This document shows positions 46,431-55,761 of a stretch of DNA of 64,000 nucleotides, in pieces. Numbering within the stretch: the stretch's first letter is position 1; every line of letters begins with the position of its first letter. The position numbers were made by a program, and so were the translations under genes. The stretch spans positions 620,001 through 684,000 of the forward strand of contig NZ_JFKA01000002.1 in the NCBI RefSeq assembly GCF_002115755.1, given 5' to 3'. The notes beneath the pieces are model-generated. The model saw only the letters and a program-made list of their open reading frames with translations. It was not told where the DNA came from and ran no database searches. Source of the stretch: Thalassospira mesophila. Its GTDB lineage: Bacteria; Pseudomonadota; Alphaproteobacteria; Rhodospirillales; Thalassospiraceae.

Positions 46431-46493
46431 GGCCGGATCCTTCTGTTTGCGGGAAAAGGCGCACAGCATGAATGCCGTGCGCCCAAACAATGA

Positions 46494-47858
46494 TCAGGCG
46501 TTGCGCAGCTGCGCACGCGGACGAACAACAAAAACAAGATCAAGCAGCAAAATCACGATCATCGACAGACCAACCAGCGGGAAGATGATGCCGCCAATCG
46601 CCAGAATCGCCATAACCCCGTAAATCTTGCGAATGTCACGCGGCAGGGGCGGAACCCCCATTTGCCCGTTGGGGCGGCGTTTCCACCACATCGCGCCGGC
46701 CGAAACCGCCATAAAGATCAGCGAGATGCAGACCATCAGCATGAATATCTGGTTGGCCAGACCAAATTCCTGACCCATATGCACGTTGATCCCCCATTCC
46801 AGCCCCCGTCCCAGCGGGCCGTAATCGGCATAGGACATATCGATCAGGGCTTGGCCGGAATATTGATCAAGATGAATGACACGTTGCAGGGAAAGGTCGT
46901 CGGGATAGATCGAGGCACTGTAAACACCGCGCGGGCCATTGGGCAGGCTAACGGCGTAGCCCTGTGTGAGGCCCAGATTGTTCAGCTTTTGTGTGGCGGC
47001 ATCAATGCCGATAGCTTGCGGGCCGGTGGCAACCGAAAAAGGCAGCGGGGCGTTTTCGGTGGTCCAGCCGGTTGTGCCAAAGGCATCGATCATGGGAATT
47101 GTGGAAAGCGGCACATCGACGCGCACACCGGACGGGTAACCGGTTGGCGTGCCATTGGCAAACTGGTTGGCATATTTGCCCCAAAATACCGACCACGGCA
47201 TGCCGGTGGTTGCCAGAAATATAATGAAAAACCCGGCAAAAAGGCCGATCACGGCGTGGCTGTCGCGCCACCAGCGCCGGGTAGCGGGCTTGCCGCGAAT
47301 GGCAAGACGCGAGGTGCCATCAACCCGTTTGGGCCACCACAGGTAAATGCCGGTCAGGACCAGCAAAATGGTCCAGCCGCCAACAATTTCGATCAGTGCA
47401 TTGGGAAAGGTGCCAAATTCGGCCAAGCTGTGCAGACGGCGGATGAGCCACATGATGGTGCCGCGATCGGCCATTTCGCCAAGGGCTTTGCCGGTATAGG
47501 GGTTTACATAAACCGCATGGCGAGCACCAGCGGCATCGGCAATGGTGATTTCGGTCGATGATGTTGGCGTGACCGGGGTGGTCAACTTAACCACCGTGCC
47601 ATCTTGCATTGATCGGGCTGCCGCCATTTGCTGGCTATAGGGCAGGGCCGGGGTGGCGGGGGAAGTGACCTGTTTTAGGTCGGAATAAACAAAATTGTCG
47701 ATTTCATCGCGGAAAAGATAGGCCCCGCCGGTTATGGCAAGCAGGACAATGAAGGGCAGGACAAAAAGCCCGGCATAAAAATGCCAGCGCCAGACGGCGC
47801 GATACAAGGCATGGGTGTTTTCGGCGCGGTGCGAAGCACTGCTGATCGGGTTGGACAT
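46494..47858 (-). CDS. PepSY-domain membrane protein (PiuB/FoxB-like)
   Basis: A 454-residue inner-membrane protein of the PepSY_TM family. Membrane segments are near HFYAGLFVLPFIVLLAITGGAYLF, GWTILLVLTGIYLWW, VIGLFAGFFIIFLATTGMPW and FMLMVCISLIFMAVSAG, with an extra pair at the C-terminus. Periplasmic PepSY units follow the first and third segments (HAVYVNPYTGKALGEM and RVIHLDQYSGQALIDMSY). Members are linked to siderophore or haem-iron reduction and uptake. The start at 47858 has GGGGA upstream; the frame extends to 47960 without support. A Crp/Fnr gene follows. Confidence 0.87.
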   Translation of the reverse strand: MSNPISSASHRAENTHALYRAVWRWHFYAGLFVLPFIVLLAITGGAYLFRDEIDNFVYSDLKQVTSPATPALPYSQQMAAARSMQDGTVVKLTTPVTPTSSTEITIADAAGARHAVYVNPYTGKALGEMADRGTIMWLIRRLHSLAEFGTFPNALIEIVGGWTILLVLTGIYLWWPKRVDGTSRLAIRGKPATRRWWRDSHAVIGLFAGFFIIFLATTGMPWSVFWGKYANQFANGTPTGYPSGVRVDVPLSTIPMIDAFGTTGWTTENAPLPFSVATGPQAIGIDAATQKLNNLGLTQGYAVSLPNGPRGVYSASIYPDDLSLQRVIHLDQYSGQALIDMSYADYGPLGRGLEWGINVHMGQEFGLANQIFMLMVCISLIFMAVSAGAMWWKRRPNGQMGVPPLPRDIRKIYGVMAILAIGGIIFPLVGLSMIVILLLDLVFVVRPRAQLRNA

Positions 47859-48248
47859 GATATATCCCCAAAACAGGGCACGTTGCGGGTTCTCGCAAGG
47901 CGAGACGACGTGCGTTCTGCTGGTGTCATTACGAAAGCTGCGGGGAGTGGGGCCGGGCATTAAAAATACAGGCCGACAGACCGCGCAGCATGATCAGACG
48001 CGGCAGCATGAAGAACCGTTTCGGGGCCATTTATGGCGCAATACCGTGATGTCCGTGAGCGAAGGGCACGGCGGTGGCGGCCATCAAGGAATGCTTTGTT
48101 ATGGGGGATCCGGCAAATGACACCTTAACCATCATAAAGTTGATGGCAGGTTGGCAGGCCGGATAACGCCGAAAACAGGCATTTTCCTTGCAGGCGGTTG
48201 ATCGCTATCGGCGGCTTTACCGACGGAAATAAACCAAAAAACGGTTAA
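47859..48248. other. intergenic region, no gene recognised
   Basis: A 390-base gap between the PepSY and DUF2946 genes, both on the minus strand. Short frames on both strands lack protein character and start sites. It may carry the promoter of the PepSY gene. Confidence 0.35.
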
Positions 48249-48695
48249 TTATGCTGCAAGGGGAACTGGCGGGGCGCGGGCAGGCCCGGCTTGGGGATAA
48301 AATTGCGGGGAATGGGCCGTGATGTGAAGGGCGGTTACCGCATTGGACAGCAAAATGCGATGAAGCACCGGAATTTCGACAATTTCGGCGGGGGCCATGG
48401 CATGCATGCCGATGCCGCACAGGGCGCATTGATAGGCTTCGTAGCTGTCGTATTTGCCCGATGTTTCGGGGGCGGATTGCGGGTCTGCCGGGTCGGCGGG
48501 CACGCGAATGGCCTGAATGCCGTTGGCGGTGCAAATAAGCAGCGGGATATAGCCGGTACCGTCAGCATTGGCCTGGGCGGCCAGCGGTGCATGCATGAAG
48601 CCAAACAGCACGGTATTGACCAATAGAAGGCACGCCACCAGCGTTGTGATGGTTACCCGCAGATCAGACGGTGAGGAGGCCCGGTTGGCACGCAC
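48249..48695 (-). CDS. DUF2946-like membrane-anchored or secreted protein
   Basis: A 148-residue protein with one hydrophobic N-terminal segment (VTITTLVACLLLVNTVLFGFMHA) that is either a signal peptide or an anchor. The rest is periplasmic, with three Cys in two groups: LICTANG and CALCGIGMH, followed by more His. This pattern fits my memory of DUF2946, a family often found beside copper or TonB-dependent metal-uptake genes. Metal binding is a fair inference; function is unknown. The PepSY protein gene follows on the same strand, 390 bases away. Confidence 0.72.
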   Translation of the reverse strand: MRANRASSPSDLRVTITTLVACLLLVNTVLFGFMHAPLAAQANADGTGYIPLLICTANGIQAIRVPADPADPQSAPETSGKYDSYEAYQCALCGIGMHAMAPAEIVEIPVLHRILLSNAVTALHITAHSPQFYPQAGPARAPPVPLAA

Positions 48696-49089
48696 GGCAA
48701 ATGTCCAAATCAGGATTAATCTGCGATTTGATTATAACGTTTTCAAGATGCTGTCAAAGTTTACCAATATCTAATTCAGGCCGGTTTGTGGCGTATTTCA
48801 CAAGGGGTATATGTTTTAAAAGACGTTTTACCTGCGGTTGAGGGTGCTGTGAAAACCGAGCGACCGGGCGTTTGCCCATAGGGGGGCGGTGATTAGAAAC
48901 AATAAAGACAGCGGGAAACCCATTGCGGGTGCCGATGCGGATTTTGTTATTGGGATGGGTTTAAGGATTAGACCTGTTGTGTCGTCCCCTTGATTATTTC
49001 GGCGGGGATGTTTTTGTTTGAGGTCATATCGATGGCCTCGCGTTGGGAAGTCGGTCATGATCTGACGATCATCAACAGGAGCATGCGAT
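48696..49089. other. divergent intergenic region before the metal ATPase gene
   Basis: A 394-base region. Two weak repeats are visible: AAATC and GATTT arms around a GATTAATC core at 48707-48729 near the DUF2946 start, and ATGATC-TGAC-GATCAT at 49057-49072, just before the ribosome-binding site of the ATPase gene. Either could be a metal-regulator site, but neither matches a consensus I know. Confidence 0.35.
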
Positions 49090-51009
49090 ATGGCGATTTT
49101 CGGGGAGGCGGACCGGGTTCTGGCGCAGGTGGACGCGGTATTGTCGGCTCCCGTTGTTAATCGCGCAATCCTGATGACAACATTGCTGGCGATCCTTGGG
49201 CATTTTTCGCTGCGCTGGTCGGGTTTGCAGGGGGTTTGGGGCTTTGGCGCGGCCGACCTTCCGTTGCTGGTGCTGTTTGGGATTGGCGGTGTGCCGATCC
49301 TTGCCCAGTTATTGTTGAAATTTCTGCGCCGCGAAATGGGGGCCGATTTTTTGGCTGCCATTGCCTTTGTCGCCGGGATCTGGCTTGGCGAATATCTGGC
49401 TGCCGCATTGATTATTTTGATGTTGACCGGTGGGCAGGTGTTGGAGGCGTTTGCGATGCGCAAGGCGTCGTCGGCGTTAAATGCGCTGGCCAGCCGGATG
49501 CCGGCGGTGGCGCACCGCAAGGACGAAAAAGGCGAGATAACCGACATTGCACTTGATGATGTTGCGATTGGCGATTTGATTGCGGTCTTTCCCCATGAAA
49601 CCGCCCCGGTGGACGGAACTGTGGTCGAGGGGCATGGCAATATGGATGAAAGCTACCTGACCGGGGAGCCATTTGTGGTGGCAAAAGTGCCGGGGACGGC
49701 GGTGCTGTCAGGCGCGATTAATGGCGATGCCGTGCTGGTGATCCGGGCGGAAAAACAGGCGCGTGATTCCCGCTATGCCCGGATCATGAATGTGATGCGC
49801 GATGCCGAACAAAAACGGCCCAGAATTCGCCGCCTGGGCGACCAGATCGGGGCGTGGTTTGCGCCGGTGGCATTGTTGTTTGCCATGCTGGTTTTGTATG
49901 TGACGGGTGATTCAACACGGTTTTTGGCCGTGCTGGTGGTGGCCACCCCCTGCCCGTTGTTAATTGCCATTCCGATTACGGTGATGAGTGCGATTTCGAT
50001 TGCGGCCCGGCGCGGAATTGTTATTCGCGACCCGACCGCGCTGGAACGGTTGCCAACCTGCCAGACCGCGATTTTTGATAAAACCGGCACCCTGACCTAT
50101 GGCCGCCCGGAACTGACCGATATTTTGCCCGGCGAGGGTTTTGTTGGCGAAGATGTATTACGCTTTGCTGCCAGCCTGGAACGTTATTCGCGCCATCCGC
50201 TGGCAATGGCGGTGATGGCGGCGGCCAAGGACCGCAAGATAGAAGCTGGTGACGTTGCCAGTGCATCGGAAAAGCCGGGGCAGGGATTAACCGGGGTGGT
50301 GGACGGGCACAACATTGCCGTTACCCATCGCAAAAAATTGCTGGCGAGCGACCCGGAAAACGCCCGTTTTTTGCCCGAAACGTCGGCGGGGCTGGAATGT
50401 GTGGTGATGGTCGATGGCCGGTATGGGGCAACATTGCGGTTTCGCGATACGCCGCGCATTGATGGCAAATCCTTTGTGGACCATTTAGGGCCGATCCACC
50501 GGTTTAAAAAAATCATGCTGGTATCGGGCGACCGCGAAAGCGAGGTTACCTATTTGTCGCAATTGCTGGGCATTGACCAAAGCCTGGCATCCCAAAGCCC
50601 GGAGCAGAAAGTTGCCATTGTGCGCGCGGAAACGGCGGCTGCGCCGACATTGTTCATGGGCGATGGCATTAATGATGCCCCGGCCCTTGCGGTGGCCACG
50701 GTTGGCATTGCCTTTGGCAAGGAAAGTGCGGTTACGGCGCAGGCCGCAGGGGTGGTGATCCCCGAGGCATCGCTGGCCACGGTGGATGAACTTTTGCATA
50801 TCAGTATCGCCATGCGCCGTATTCTTTTGCAAAGCGTTATTGGTGGCATGGTGCTGTCGGTGCTGGCGATGGGGTTTGCCGCGGCGGGCTATATCAGCCC
50901 GGTGGCAGGGGCGCTTTTGCAGGAAGGCATTGATATTATCGCCATTTCAAACGCGCTTCGGCTGGCCCTGCGCCACGATATTGCATCCGATCTTGGTGGT
51001 GCCAGGTAA
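49090..51009 (+). CDS. P1B-type heavy-metal P-type ATPase without N-terminal metal-binding domain
   Basis: A 639-residue metal-transporting ATPase. The actuator has GHGNMDESYLTGEP (TGE), the metal-binding membrane helix has ATPCPLLIAIP (CP at 288-289), the phosphorylation site is DKTGT at 330-334, the nucleotide-binding domain has the P1B-specific SRHPLA, and the hinge is MGDGINDAPALA. The protein begins only about 20 residues before the first helix, so there is no HMA or His-rich domain. TPCPL is neither the CPC of copper pumps nor the SPC of cobalt pumps, so the ion is open. The start has AGGAG eight bases upstream. Confidence 0.9.
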   Translation: MAIFGEADRVLAQVDAVLSAPVVNRAILMTTLLAILGHFSLRWSGLQGVWGFGAADLPLLVLFGIGGVPILAQLLLKFLRREMGADFLAAIAFVAGIWLGEYLAAALIILMLTGGQVLEAFAMRKASSALNALASRMPAVAHRKDEKGEITDIALDDVAIGDLIAVFPHETAPVDGTVVEGHGNMDESYLTGEPFVVAKVPGTAVLSGAINGDAVLVIRAEKQARDSRYARIMNVMRDAEQKRPRIRRLGDQIGAWFAPVALLFAMLVLYVTGDSTRFLAVLVVATPCPLLIAIPITVMSAISIAARRGIVIRDPTALERLPTCQTAIFDKTGTLTYGRPELTDILPGEGFVGEDVLRFAASLERYSRHPLAMAVMAAAKDRKIEAGDVASASEKPGQGLTGVVDGHNIAVTHRKKLLASDPENARFLPETSAGLECVVMVDGRYGATLRFRDTPRIDGKSFVDHLGPIHRFKKIMLVSGDRESEVTYLSQLLGIDQSLASQSPEQKVAIVRAETAAAPTLFMGDGINDAPALAVATVGIAFGKESAVTAQAAGVVIPEASLATVDELLHISIAMRRILLQSVIGGMVLSVLAMGFAAAGYISPVAGALLQEGIDIIAISNALRLALRHDIASDLGGAR

Positions 51010-51034
51010 GCCTGTACGAGGCAGGGTTAACCTG

Positions 51035-53809
51035 TCAAAGCTCGGGATGTAAAAACGCCCTTGTCTGGGCAATGGCTTCTTTCAGGCCAACGCGCTGCAC
51101 ATCGACATCTTCGGGAAACGCGCCCAAAAGGCGGGTTGGCATCCGGTTATCGAGCAGGACAAACACCCCGCGATCTTCGGCGCGGCGCACAAGGCGGCCA
51201 AAGGCCTGTTTCATGCGCAGGCGCGTGATCATGTCGTCGTACCGGGCACCGTGAAACGCGGCCTTGCGCGCCCGGTGCAAAATATCGGGGCGGGGCCACG
51301 GCACGCGGTCAAACACGATTAAACGCAGGCTGTCGCCGGGCACATCAACCCCGTCGCGCACGGCATCGGTGCCGAGCAGGCAGGCATCGCGTTCAACCCG
51401 GAAAATATCGATCAGGGTGGAAACATCCATGCCGTCCATATGTTGGGCCAGCAATTGCAAACCGGCTTCGTCGAGCGGGCCGGTCAAGCGTTCATAAACC
51501 GCGCGCAGGCGGGTGATGGCGGTAAACAGGCCCAGCGCACCGCCGCCCGATGCCAGAAACAATTCGCGATAGGCGGCGGCGATTTGGTCGGCATTGTCGC
51601 GCGCCAGATCATTAACAATAAAAACCCGGGTTTGCTTGCGATAGTCATAGGGGCTTTTCATGGCCGCACGCACGGCGGGCAGCGGCATGTGGGATGCCCC
51701 GGTGCGGTCTTCGGCGACACCCCAGTCAAACATGTCGTCCCCTGTGCCATCGCGCAGTGTGGCCGATGTGACGACCATGCCATGCGTGGTGGGGGCCAGG
51801 GCGGCGGTTAGCGGCAAGGTCGGATCAATATAATGGCGGTGCATGCCGATATCAAAATCGCGGCCAAACTGGCGTTCGATGGCAAACCAGTCGACATATT
51901 CGGCAGGCGTCGCATCGACCAGTGATTCCAGCATCCCGCGCCAGGCGGCAACCTGCATGATGGCGCGCCGTTCAAGCGAGCGAATGGCGGCATCGAGGCG
52001 CTGACGTTCGGCGGAATCAAGCTCGTCGGCTTTTTCATCAAGCATATGGGCGATGATTTTGATCAGCGTTTTTGCCGGTTTTTCCAGCGAGGCCAAGGCC
52101 CGGTCCAGATCGGCGGCACTGGCGAGAACTTCGGTAACGGCGGGTTTGCAATCGGTTTCGATCGAATAGCCACGGTCTTTTTCCGAGGCCCGCGCCATCA
52201 CCTGTGCCTTGACATGGGCCAGAAAAATTTCGGCCGGGCCGCTGGCATGGTCAACACCGTCTTGCAGGCGCATCAGCCATCCCTGGTCAGGCAGGCATTG
52301 GGCGGCAACGATCACGGCATTGACCGCATCGCGCAGTTCTTCGCGTTCGCTGATCAGGCTTTCAAGGCGTTGTTTGAGGCCGCGTGCGCGCGAACTGCCT
52401 TTGTTTTCGGCCCCCAACAGCCAGCGGCGCAATTCGGCCCCTTCCTGCCCGGTTAAGTGGGCGGAAAAGGCCTTGTCGGCGGCATCAAACAAATGATGGC
52501 CTTCGTCAAAGACATAACGGGTGGGCATGGAGGCATCATCCAGCCCGCCAAGGGCGGCCTGCACCATCACAAGGGCATGGTTGGCGACAACGATTTCGGC
52601 CGAGCGTGCCCGGCGCACGGTTTTTTCAACAAAGCAGCGCGAATAATGCGGGCAGGCGGCATAAATACATTCGCCGCGCTGATCGGCCAGGGCCGATGTA
52701 AAGCGTGCGCCGATCAGTTCGGTCAGCCATGCCGGAAAATCGCCGCCAACCATATCGCCATCGCGGGTGGCAGCCGCCCAGCGCGCCATTAAACCGAGCG
52801 GAATGGCCTGGCGAGGTTGCTGGGCCAGCGGGCGTTGGGCTTCTTCAAAGTTTAGCAGACATAAATAGTTTTCGCGCCCCTTGCGGACCACGGCCTTGCG
52901 GCGTTTGTCGCGCGGGTCGGGATAAAGGCGGTTGAGTTCGCCGTCGATCTGGCGTTGCAGGTTGCGGGTATAGGTGGATATCCAGACCGCACCTTCGTTT
53001 TTTTCGGCCCACACCGATGCCGGGGCGACGTAGCCAAGGGTTTTGCCCGTGCCGGTTCCGGCTTCGGCCAGCACGATATTGGGCGCGCCATCGGCGGTGC
53101 GCGGGGCAAAGGCGGAACAAACGGCGGATGAATAATCGGCCTGTTGCGGGCGTTCTTCGGCGCCTTCGCCCAGCAGTTTTAACAGGCGTTCGCGGGCCTC
53201 GGCCGGTTCAACCGGATTGTTGCCGGGGGGCGGCGGCGGCGCATGTTCAGACCATTCGCCCAGTTTTTTCCAGATTTTAAGGCCTTCATAAACCGCAAAG
53301 CGGTGCGGGCCATCGCCATCGGCCCCCATCGCAGCCAAAACCGACACACCCCACGGCCATTGCCCGCGCGCCATTGGCCACGCAATGGACAGGGCATGGC
53401 CGCGTTTTTCGCCGGGCAGAACGGCAAGTTCCTGAAGCAGGCGTTTCATGGCTTCGGCCAGCGCCTGAGCCTGACCAACCAGGTCATCGCAGGCCACTTG
53501 CCCGGTTGCCAGGGCAATGCCGCGCGGGGTGGGCACACAAAACTGCGCCGGGCGCACAAAGGCAAAAAGTTCAAGCAAATCATGGCCAATGAAGCCATCA
53601 AGGCGCAGGCGTTTGGCGGTGGCGGGCATGTGAACAATGATCGGGCGCTGGGCGCGGGCCCGCTTGGCCGCGGCAGCCAGCGGCATTTCCTCGACCTCGC
53701 CATCGGGGGTTAAAAACACAGCATGGCGCAAACCGGCGACCATAACCGGTGCGTCGGGCGGCAAAAAACGGGGCTGGGTTTCGGTGCGATCATCGAACAT
53801 TTGCGGCAC
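51035..53809 (-). CDS. DinG-family ATP-dependent helicase
   Basis: A 924-residue superfamily 2 helicase of the Rad3/XPD/DinG branch. Walker A is AEAGTGTGKT near residue 250. Four Cys expected to hold a 4Fe-4S cluster are at about 317 (YLCLLN) and 380-391 (GECIYAACPHYSRCF). Motif II is DEGHH near 434, motif VI has MKQAFGRLVRRAEDRGV. The N-terminal 230 residues, including a nuclease-unlike domain with a Pro-rich linker (APPPPPGNN), are extra relative to E. coli DinG. The start codon is GTG at 53809, with ATG at 53800 as an alternative; no strong ribosome-binding site marks either. Confidence 0.88.
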   Translation of the reverse strand: MPQMFDDRTETQPRFLPPDAPVMVAGLRHAVFLTPDGEVEEMPLAAAAKRARAQRPIIVHMPATAKRLRLDGFIGHDLLELFAFVRPAQFCVPTPRGIALATGQVACDDLVGQAQALAEAMKRLLQELAVLPGEKRGHALSIAWPMARGQWPWGVSVLAAMGADGDGPHRFAVYEGLKIWKKLGEWSEHAPPPPPGNNPVEPAEARERLLKLLGEGAEERPQQADYSSAVCSAFAPRTADGAPNIVLAEAGTGTGKTLGYVAPASVWAEKNEGAVWISTYTRNLQRQIDGELNRLYPDPRDKRRKAVVRKGRENYLCLLNFEEAQRPLAQQPRQAIPLGLMARWAAATRDGDMVGGDFPAWLTELIGARFTSALADQRGECIYAACPHYSRCFVEKTVRRARSAEIVVANHALVMVQAALGGLDDASMPTRYVFDEGHHLFDAADKAFSAHLTGQEGAELRRWLLGAENKGSSRARGLKQRLESLISEREELRDAVNAVIVAAQCLPDQGWLMRLQDGVDHASGPAEIFLAHVKAQVMARASEKDRGYSIETDCKPAVTEVLASAADLDRALASLEKPAKTLIKIIAHMLDEKADELDSAERQRLDAAIRSLERRAIMQVAAWRGMLESLVDATPAEYVDWFAIERQFGRDFDIGMHRHYIDPTLPLTAALAPTTHGMVVTSATLRDGTGDDMFDWGVAEDRTGASHMPLPAVRAAMKSPYDYRKQTRVFIVNDLARDNADQIAAAYRELFLASGGGALGLFTAITRLRAVYERLTGPLDEAGLQLLAQHMDGMDVSTLIDIFRVERDACLLGTDAVRDGVDVPGDSLRLIVFDRVPWPRPDILHRARKAAFHGARYDDMITRLRMKQAFGRLVRRAEDRGVFVLLDNRMPTRLLGAFPEDVDVQRVGLKEAIAQTRAFLHPEL

Positions 53810-53988
53810 TATAATCAGTGTGCGAGGCGAGTGCTACCGGGGAAATTATCCTGCTGTCGAATTTTACCAAAGGGACCGCTGGTAAACGGGAGGATACAAA
53901 GCCCGATCCGTAATGCATTCCGGGTTTGGCGATGGGAACAGAGTGAGCTGGAGCATGATTATTAAACGGTTGTGCCCACAAGCAACAT

Positions 53989-54027
53989 AAAAAACGGCCT
54001 TCGGGTGTTATCCCGAACGCCGTTTTT
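53989..54027. terminator. rho-independent terminator
   Basis: A long stem, AACGGC and CTTCGGG on the left with CCCGAAC and GCCGTT on the right, is flanked by an A-run (53989-53994) and a T-run (54022-54026). It can work in both directions. On the minus strand it would end the gene at 54065-54430. Confidence 0.82.
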
Positions 54028-54038
54028 AACAGAGAACG

Positions 54039-54058
54039 TCCCCGAAGGTGTTCGGGGA
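54039..54058 (-). terminator. second hairpin in tandem with the terminator
   Basis: TCCCCGAA (54039-54046) pairs with TTCGGGGA (54051-54058) over a four-base loop. It lies directly after the stop of the minus-strand gene at 54065 and before the stronger terminator at 53989-54027. Confidence 0.55.
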
Positions 54059-54064
54059 TGTGTG

Positions 54065-54430
54065 TTATTCGGTCAGTTTCATTAACTGGTCTGCACAGGC
54101 GTCGGCGATTTCTTTGGTGGGTTTTTCGCTGCCGGGCATGGTGGCCCAGCCTTGGTCGACGACGAAATCGTCGCGCTTGTAAGAGCTTTCCTGCTTCAGG
54201 GCAGCAAGCTGCGCGGTCTGGTTTGTCGGCGTTTGGGTTTTGAACTGGGCGACACAGATCGGGGCGAGGGCAGCAATAACCACTTCCTTGCCCTGATCAT
54301 CGGCCATCTCGGCTGCGGTGCTGGTTGAAACAACCCAGTTCGCATTGAAGCCGATAATTGTGATTACGATCGCACCGATGACACCGCCGACAATGCCGGG
54401 CTTTACCCAGGTAGGAATTTCCATATTCAT
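54065..54430 (-). CDS. small single-pass membrane protein, unknown function
   Basis: About 121 residues. After a short N-terminus (MNMEIPTWVKPG) there is one membrane helix (IVGGVIGAIVITIIGFNANWVV). A periplasmic part follows, with two Cys (APICVAQF and ADACADQL) that could form a disulphide. The tail is charged. The start at 54430 has GGGA about 9 bases upstream; 54463 and 54445 are in-frame alternatives. I do not recognise the family. It is alone, with a very AT-rich upstream region and tandem terminators downstream, which suggests a well-expressed independent gene. Confidence 0.65.
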   Translation of the reverse strand: MNMEIPTWVKPGIVGGVIGAIVITIIGFNANWVVSTSTAAEMADDQGKEVVIAALAPICVAQFKTQTPTNQTAQLAALKQESSYKRDDFVVDQGWATMPGSEKPTKEIADACADQLMKLTE

Positions 54431-54463
54431 TAAGTATTTTCCCATTAGTTTTATGAAATTCAT

Positions 54464-54615
54464 AAGTATATTTTTAGTGTTGTTAAATTTATTAAATCAC
54501 TGACTGTTATTTTTAGCAAATTACTTATGTTTTTATTTGGTTATACTTGGTGTTGTGTTTTGGATAATTTGCGCGTTTCGACTTTTGAAATATTTTTATT
54601 TGGCAATATTTTGAA
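54464..54615. other. AT-rich intergenic region
   Basis: About 150 bases, clearly richer in A and T than the surroundings. It separates the small membrane protein gene from the YqaA-like gene and probably holds the promoter of the former. Confidence 0.45.
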
Positions 54616-55104
54616 TTAGCCAAACAGGCTTGCGACCCAGCCGACCCCGCCTGCCACCATGGCATAACGCGCCGCCTTGCCGATGGTGACCAGAAGGATA
54701 AAGGGGATAAAACGCACCCGCAAAGCCCCGGCCACCAGCGTGATGGGGTCGCCGATAACGGGAAGCCAGGCAAACAAAAGGGCCCACAGGCCAAAGCGCG
54801 AAAACCAGTGGCAGGCGCGTTGATAATCGCGGTCCGATACCGGGAACCAGCGGGCATGGCGATAGCGTTCGATGGCGATGCCAAGCAGCCAGTTGATCAG
54901 CGAGCCCGCGACATTGCCCAATGTGGCGACCAGCACCAGCACGCGCACATCATAATTGCCCGCCGCAACAAGGGCGGCCAAAACCGCCTCGGACGAGCCG
55001 GGCAGCAAGGTGGCAGATGTGAAGGCCGATAAAAACAGCCCGCCATAAACAAGAAGCAATGTGACCATAGGGACGACATAGCGACTGGCCGGGATTTGGT
55101 CCAT
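54616..55104 (-). CDS. YqaA/DedA-like (SNARE-associated) membrane protein
   Basis: About 162 residues with four to five membrane segments. Landmarks are SAFTSATLLPGSSEAVLAALV near the start, the glycine-rich GNVAGSLINWLLG, and the re-entrant-type RFGLWALLFAWLPVIGDPITLVAGALRV, where the G-D-P and R residues match the DedA family pattern. Members are thought to move lipid carriers or maintain proton motive force. The start is uncertain: Met at 55104 or 55068 are possible, while the frame start at 55155 falls inside the terminator stem of the ohr gene and is rejected. Confidence 0.82.
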   Translation of the reverse strand: MDQIPASRYVVPMVTLLLVYGGLFLSAFTSATLLPGSSEAVLAALVAAGNYDVRVLVLVATLGNVAGSLINWLLGIAIERYRHARWFPVSDRDYQRACHWFSRFGLWALLFAWLPVIGDPITLVAGALRVRFIPFILLVTIGKAARYAMVAGGVGWVASLFG

Positions 55105-55144
55105 TGGAATATTGGGGATCGCGATGGTGAGGCACCCCGGAAAA

Positions 55145-55208
55145 GCCCGGCACATTGGGGAATGTGCCGGGCCAAAGCGGGCGGATCTGTTTTGGGGGGA
55201 GATCCGCC
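55145..55208 (-). terminator. double hairpin terminator after ohr
   Basis: GCCCGGCACATT (55145-55156) pairs with AATGTGCCGGGC (55161-55172) over a GGGG loop, followed on the minus strand by TTTT. A second stem, GGCGGATCT (55180-55188) with AGATCCGCC (55200-55208), lies closer to the ohr stop. Both would terminate the minus-strand esterase-ohr transcript. Confidence 0.75.
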
Positions 55209-55227
55209 ATTTTAAAGACGGTTGAGA

Positions 55228-55653
55228 TTAGTCGATGTGAAGGCGGACATCGACATTGCCGCGCAGGGCATTGGAATAGGGACAGATTTTATCGGCCTGT
55301 TCGACGAGCTTTTCGGCATCGGCACGTTCCAGACCCGGCAGGGAGATGTGCAGGTCGATATCAAGGCCAAAGCCGCCTTCATCGCGCGGGCCAATGCCAA
55401 CGGTTGCCTTGATGGCGGCGTCTTTCGGGGTTTTGGGGGCACCCTGTGAGGAGGCTGCCTTCATTGCGCCGATAAAGCAGGCGGAATAGCCCATGGCGAA
55501 CAATTGTTCGGGGTTGTTGCCGTCGCCGCCAGCACCGCCCAGTTCTTTCGGGGTGGTCAGTTTAACTTCGATCGAGCCGTCTTCGGTTTTGGCATTGCCG
55601 TCACGGCCGCCAGTTGCAGAACCGGAAGTGCGATACAGAACTTTAACAGACAT
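55228..55653 (-). CDS. ohr: organic hydroperoxide reductase Ohr
   Basis: A 141-residue thiol peroxidase of the OsmC/Ohr family that reduces organic and fatty-acid hydroperoxides. Both catalytic Cys are present (YSACFIGA near residue 60 and ICPYSNALRG near 125), with the partner Arg in GGRDGNAKT and Glu in NNPEQLFA. The start at 55653 has AAGGA about 8 bases upstream; the frame extends to 55710 without support. It lies downstream of the esterase gene, and both face away from the ohrR gene across a palindromic operator region, which indicates peroxide control. Confidence 0.92.
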   Translation of the reverse strand: MSVKVLYRTSGSATGGRDGNAKTEDGSIEVKLTTPKELGGAGGDGNNPEQLFAMGYSACFIGAMKAASSQGAPKTPKDAAIKATVGIGPRDEGGFGLDIDLHISLPGLERADAEKLVEQADKICPYSNALRGNVDVRLHID

Positions 55654-55761
55654 TTTGATCATCCTTTGTTTAAAGGTCGGTTGCGCGGGGGTGCGCTTAA
55701 CATGGGGCACAGGCCGCTGCCTGCAACCCCGTTGCGGGTTTGGTGCAAGGTTAGCTTGTGG

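Noticed and set aside
46662-47561. 299-residue open frame on the plus strand
   Set aside because: Opposite the PepSY membrane protein; no start site and glycine-rich shadow composition.
48828-49640. 270-residue open frame on the minus strand
   Set aside because: It is antisense to the well-supported P-type ATPase gene and is Ser/Pro/Ala-rich without domains, typical of a shadow frame.
55105-55155. Longer N-terminus for the YqaA-like protein starting at 55155
   Set aside because: The extra codons fall in the perfect terminator stem of the ohr transcript and encode no membrane or conserved residues.
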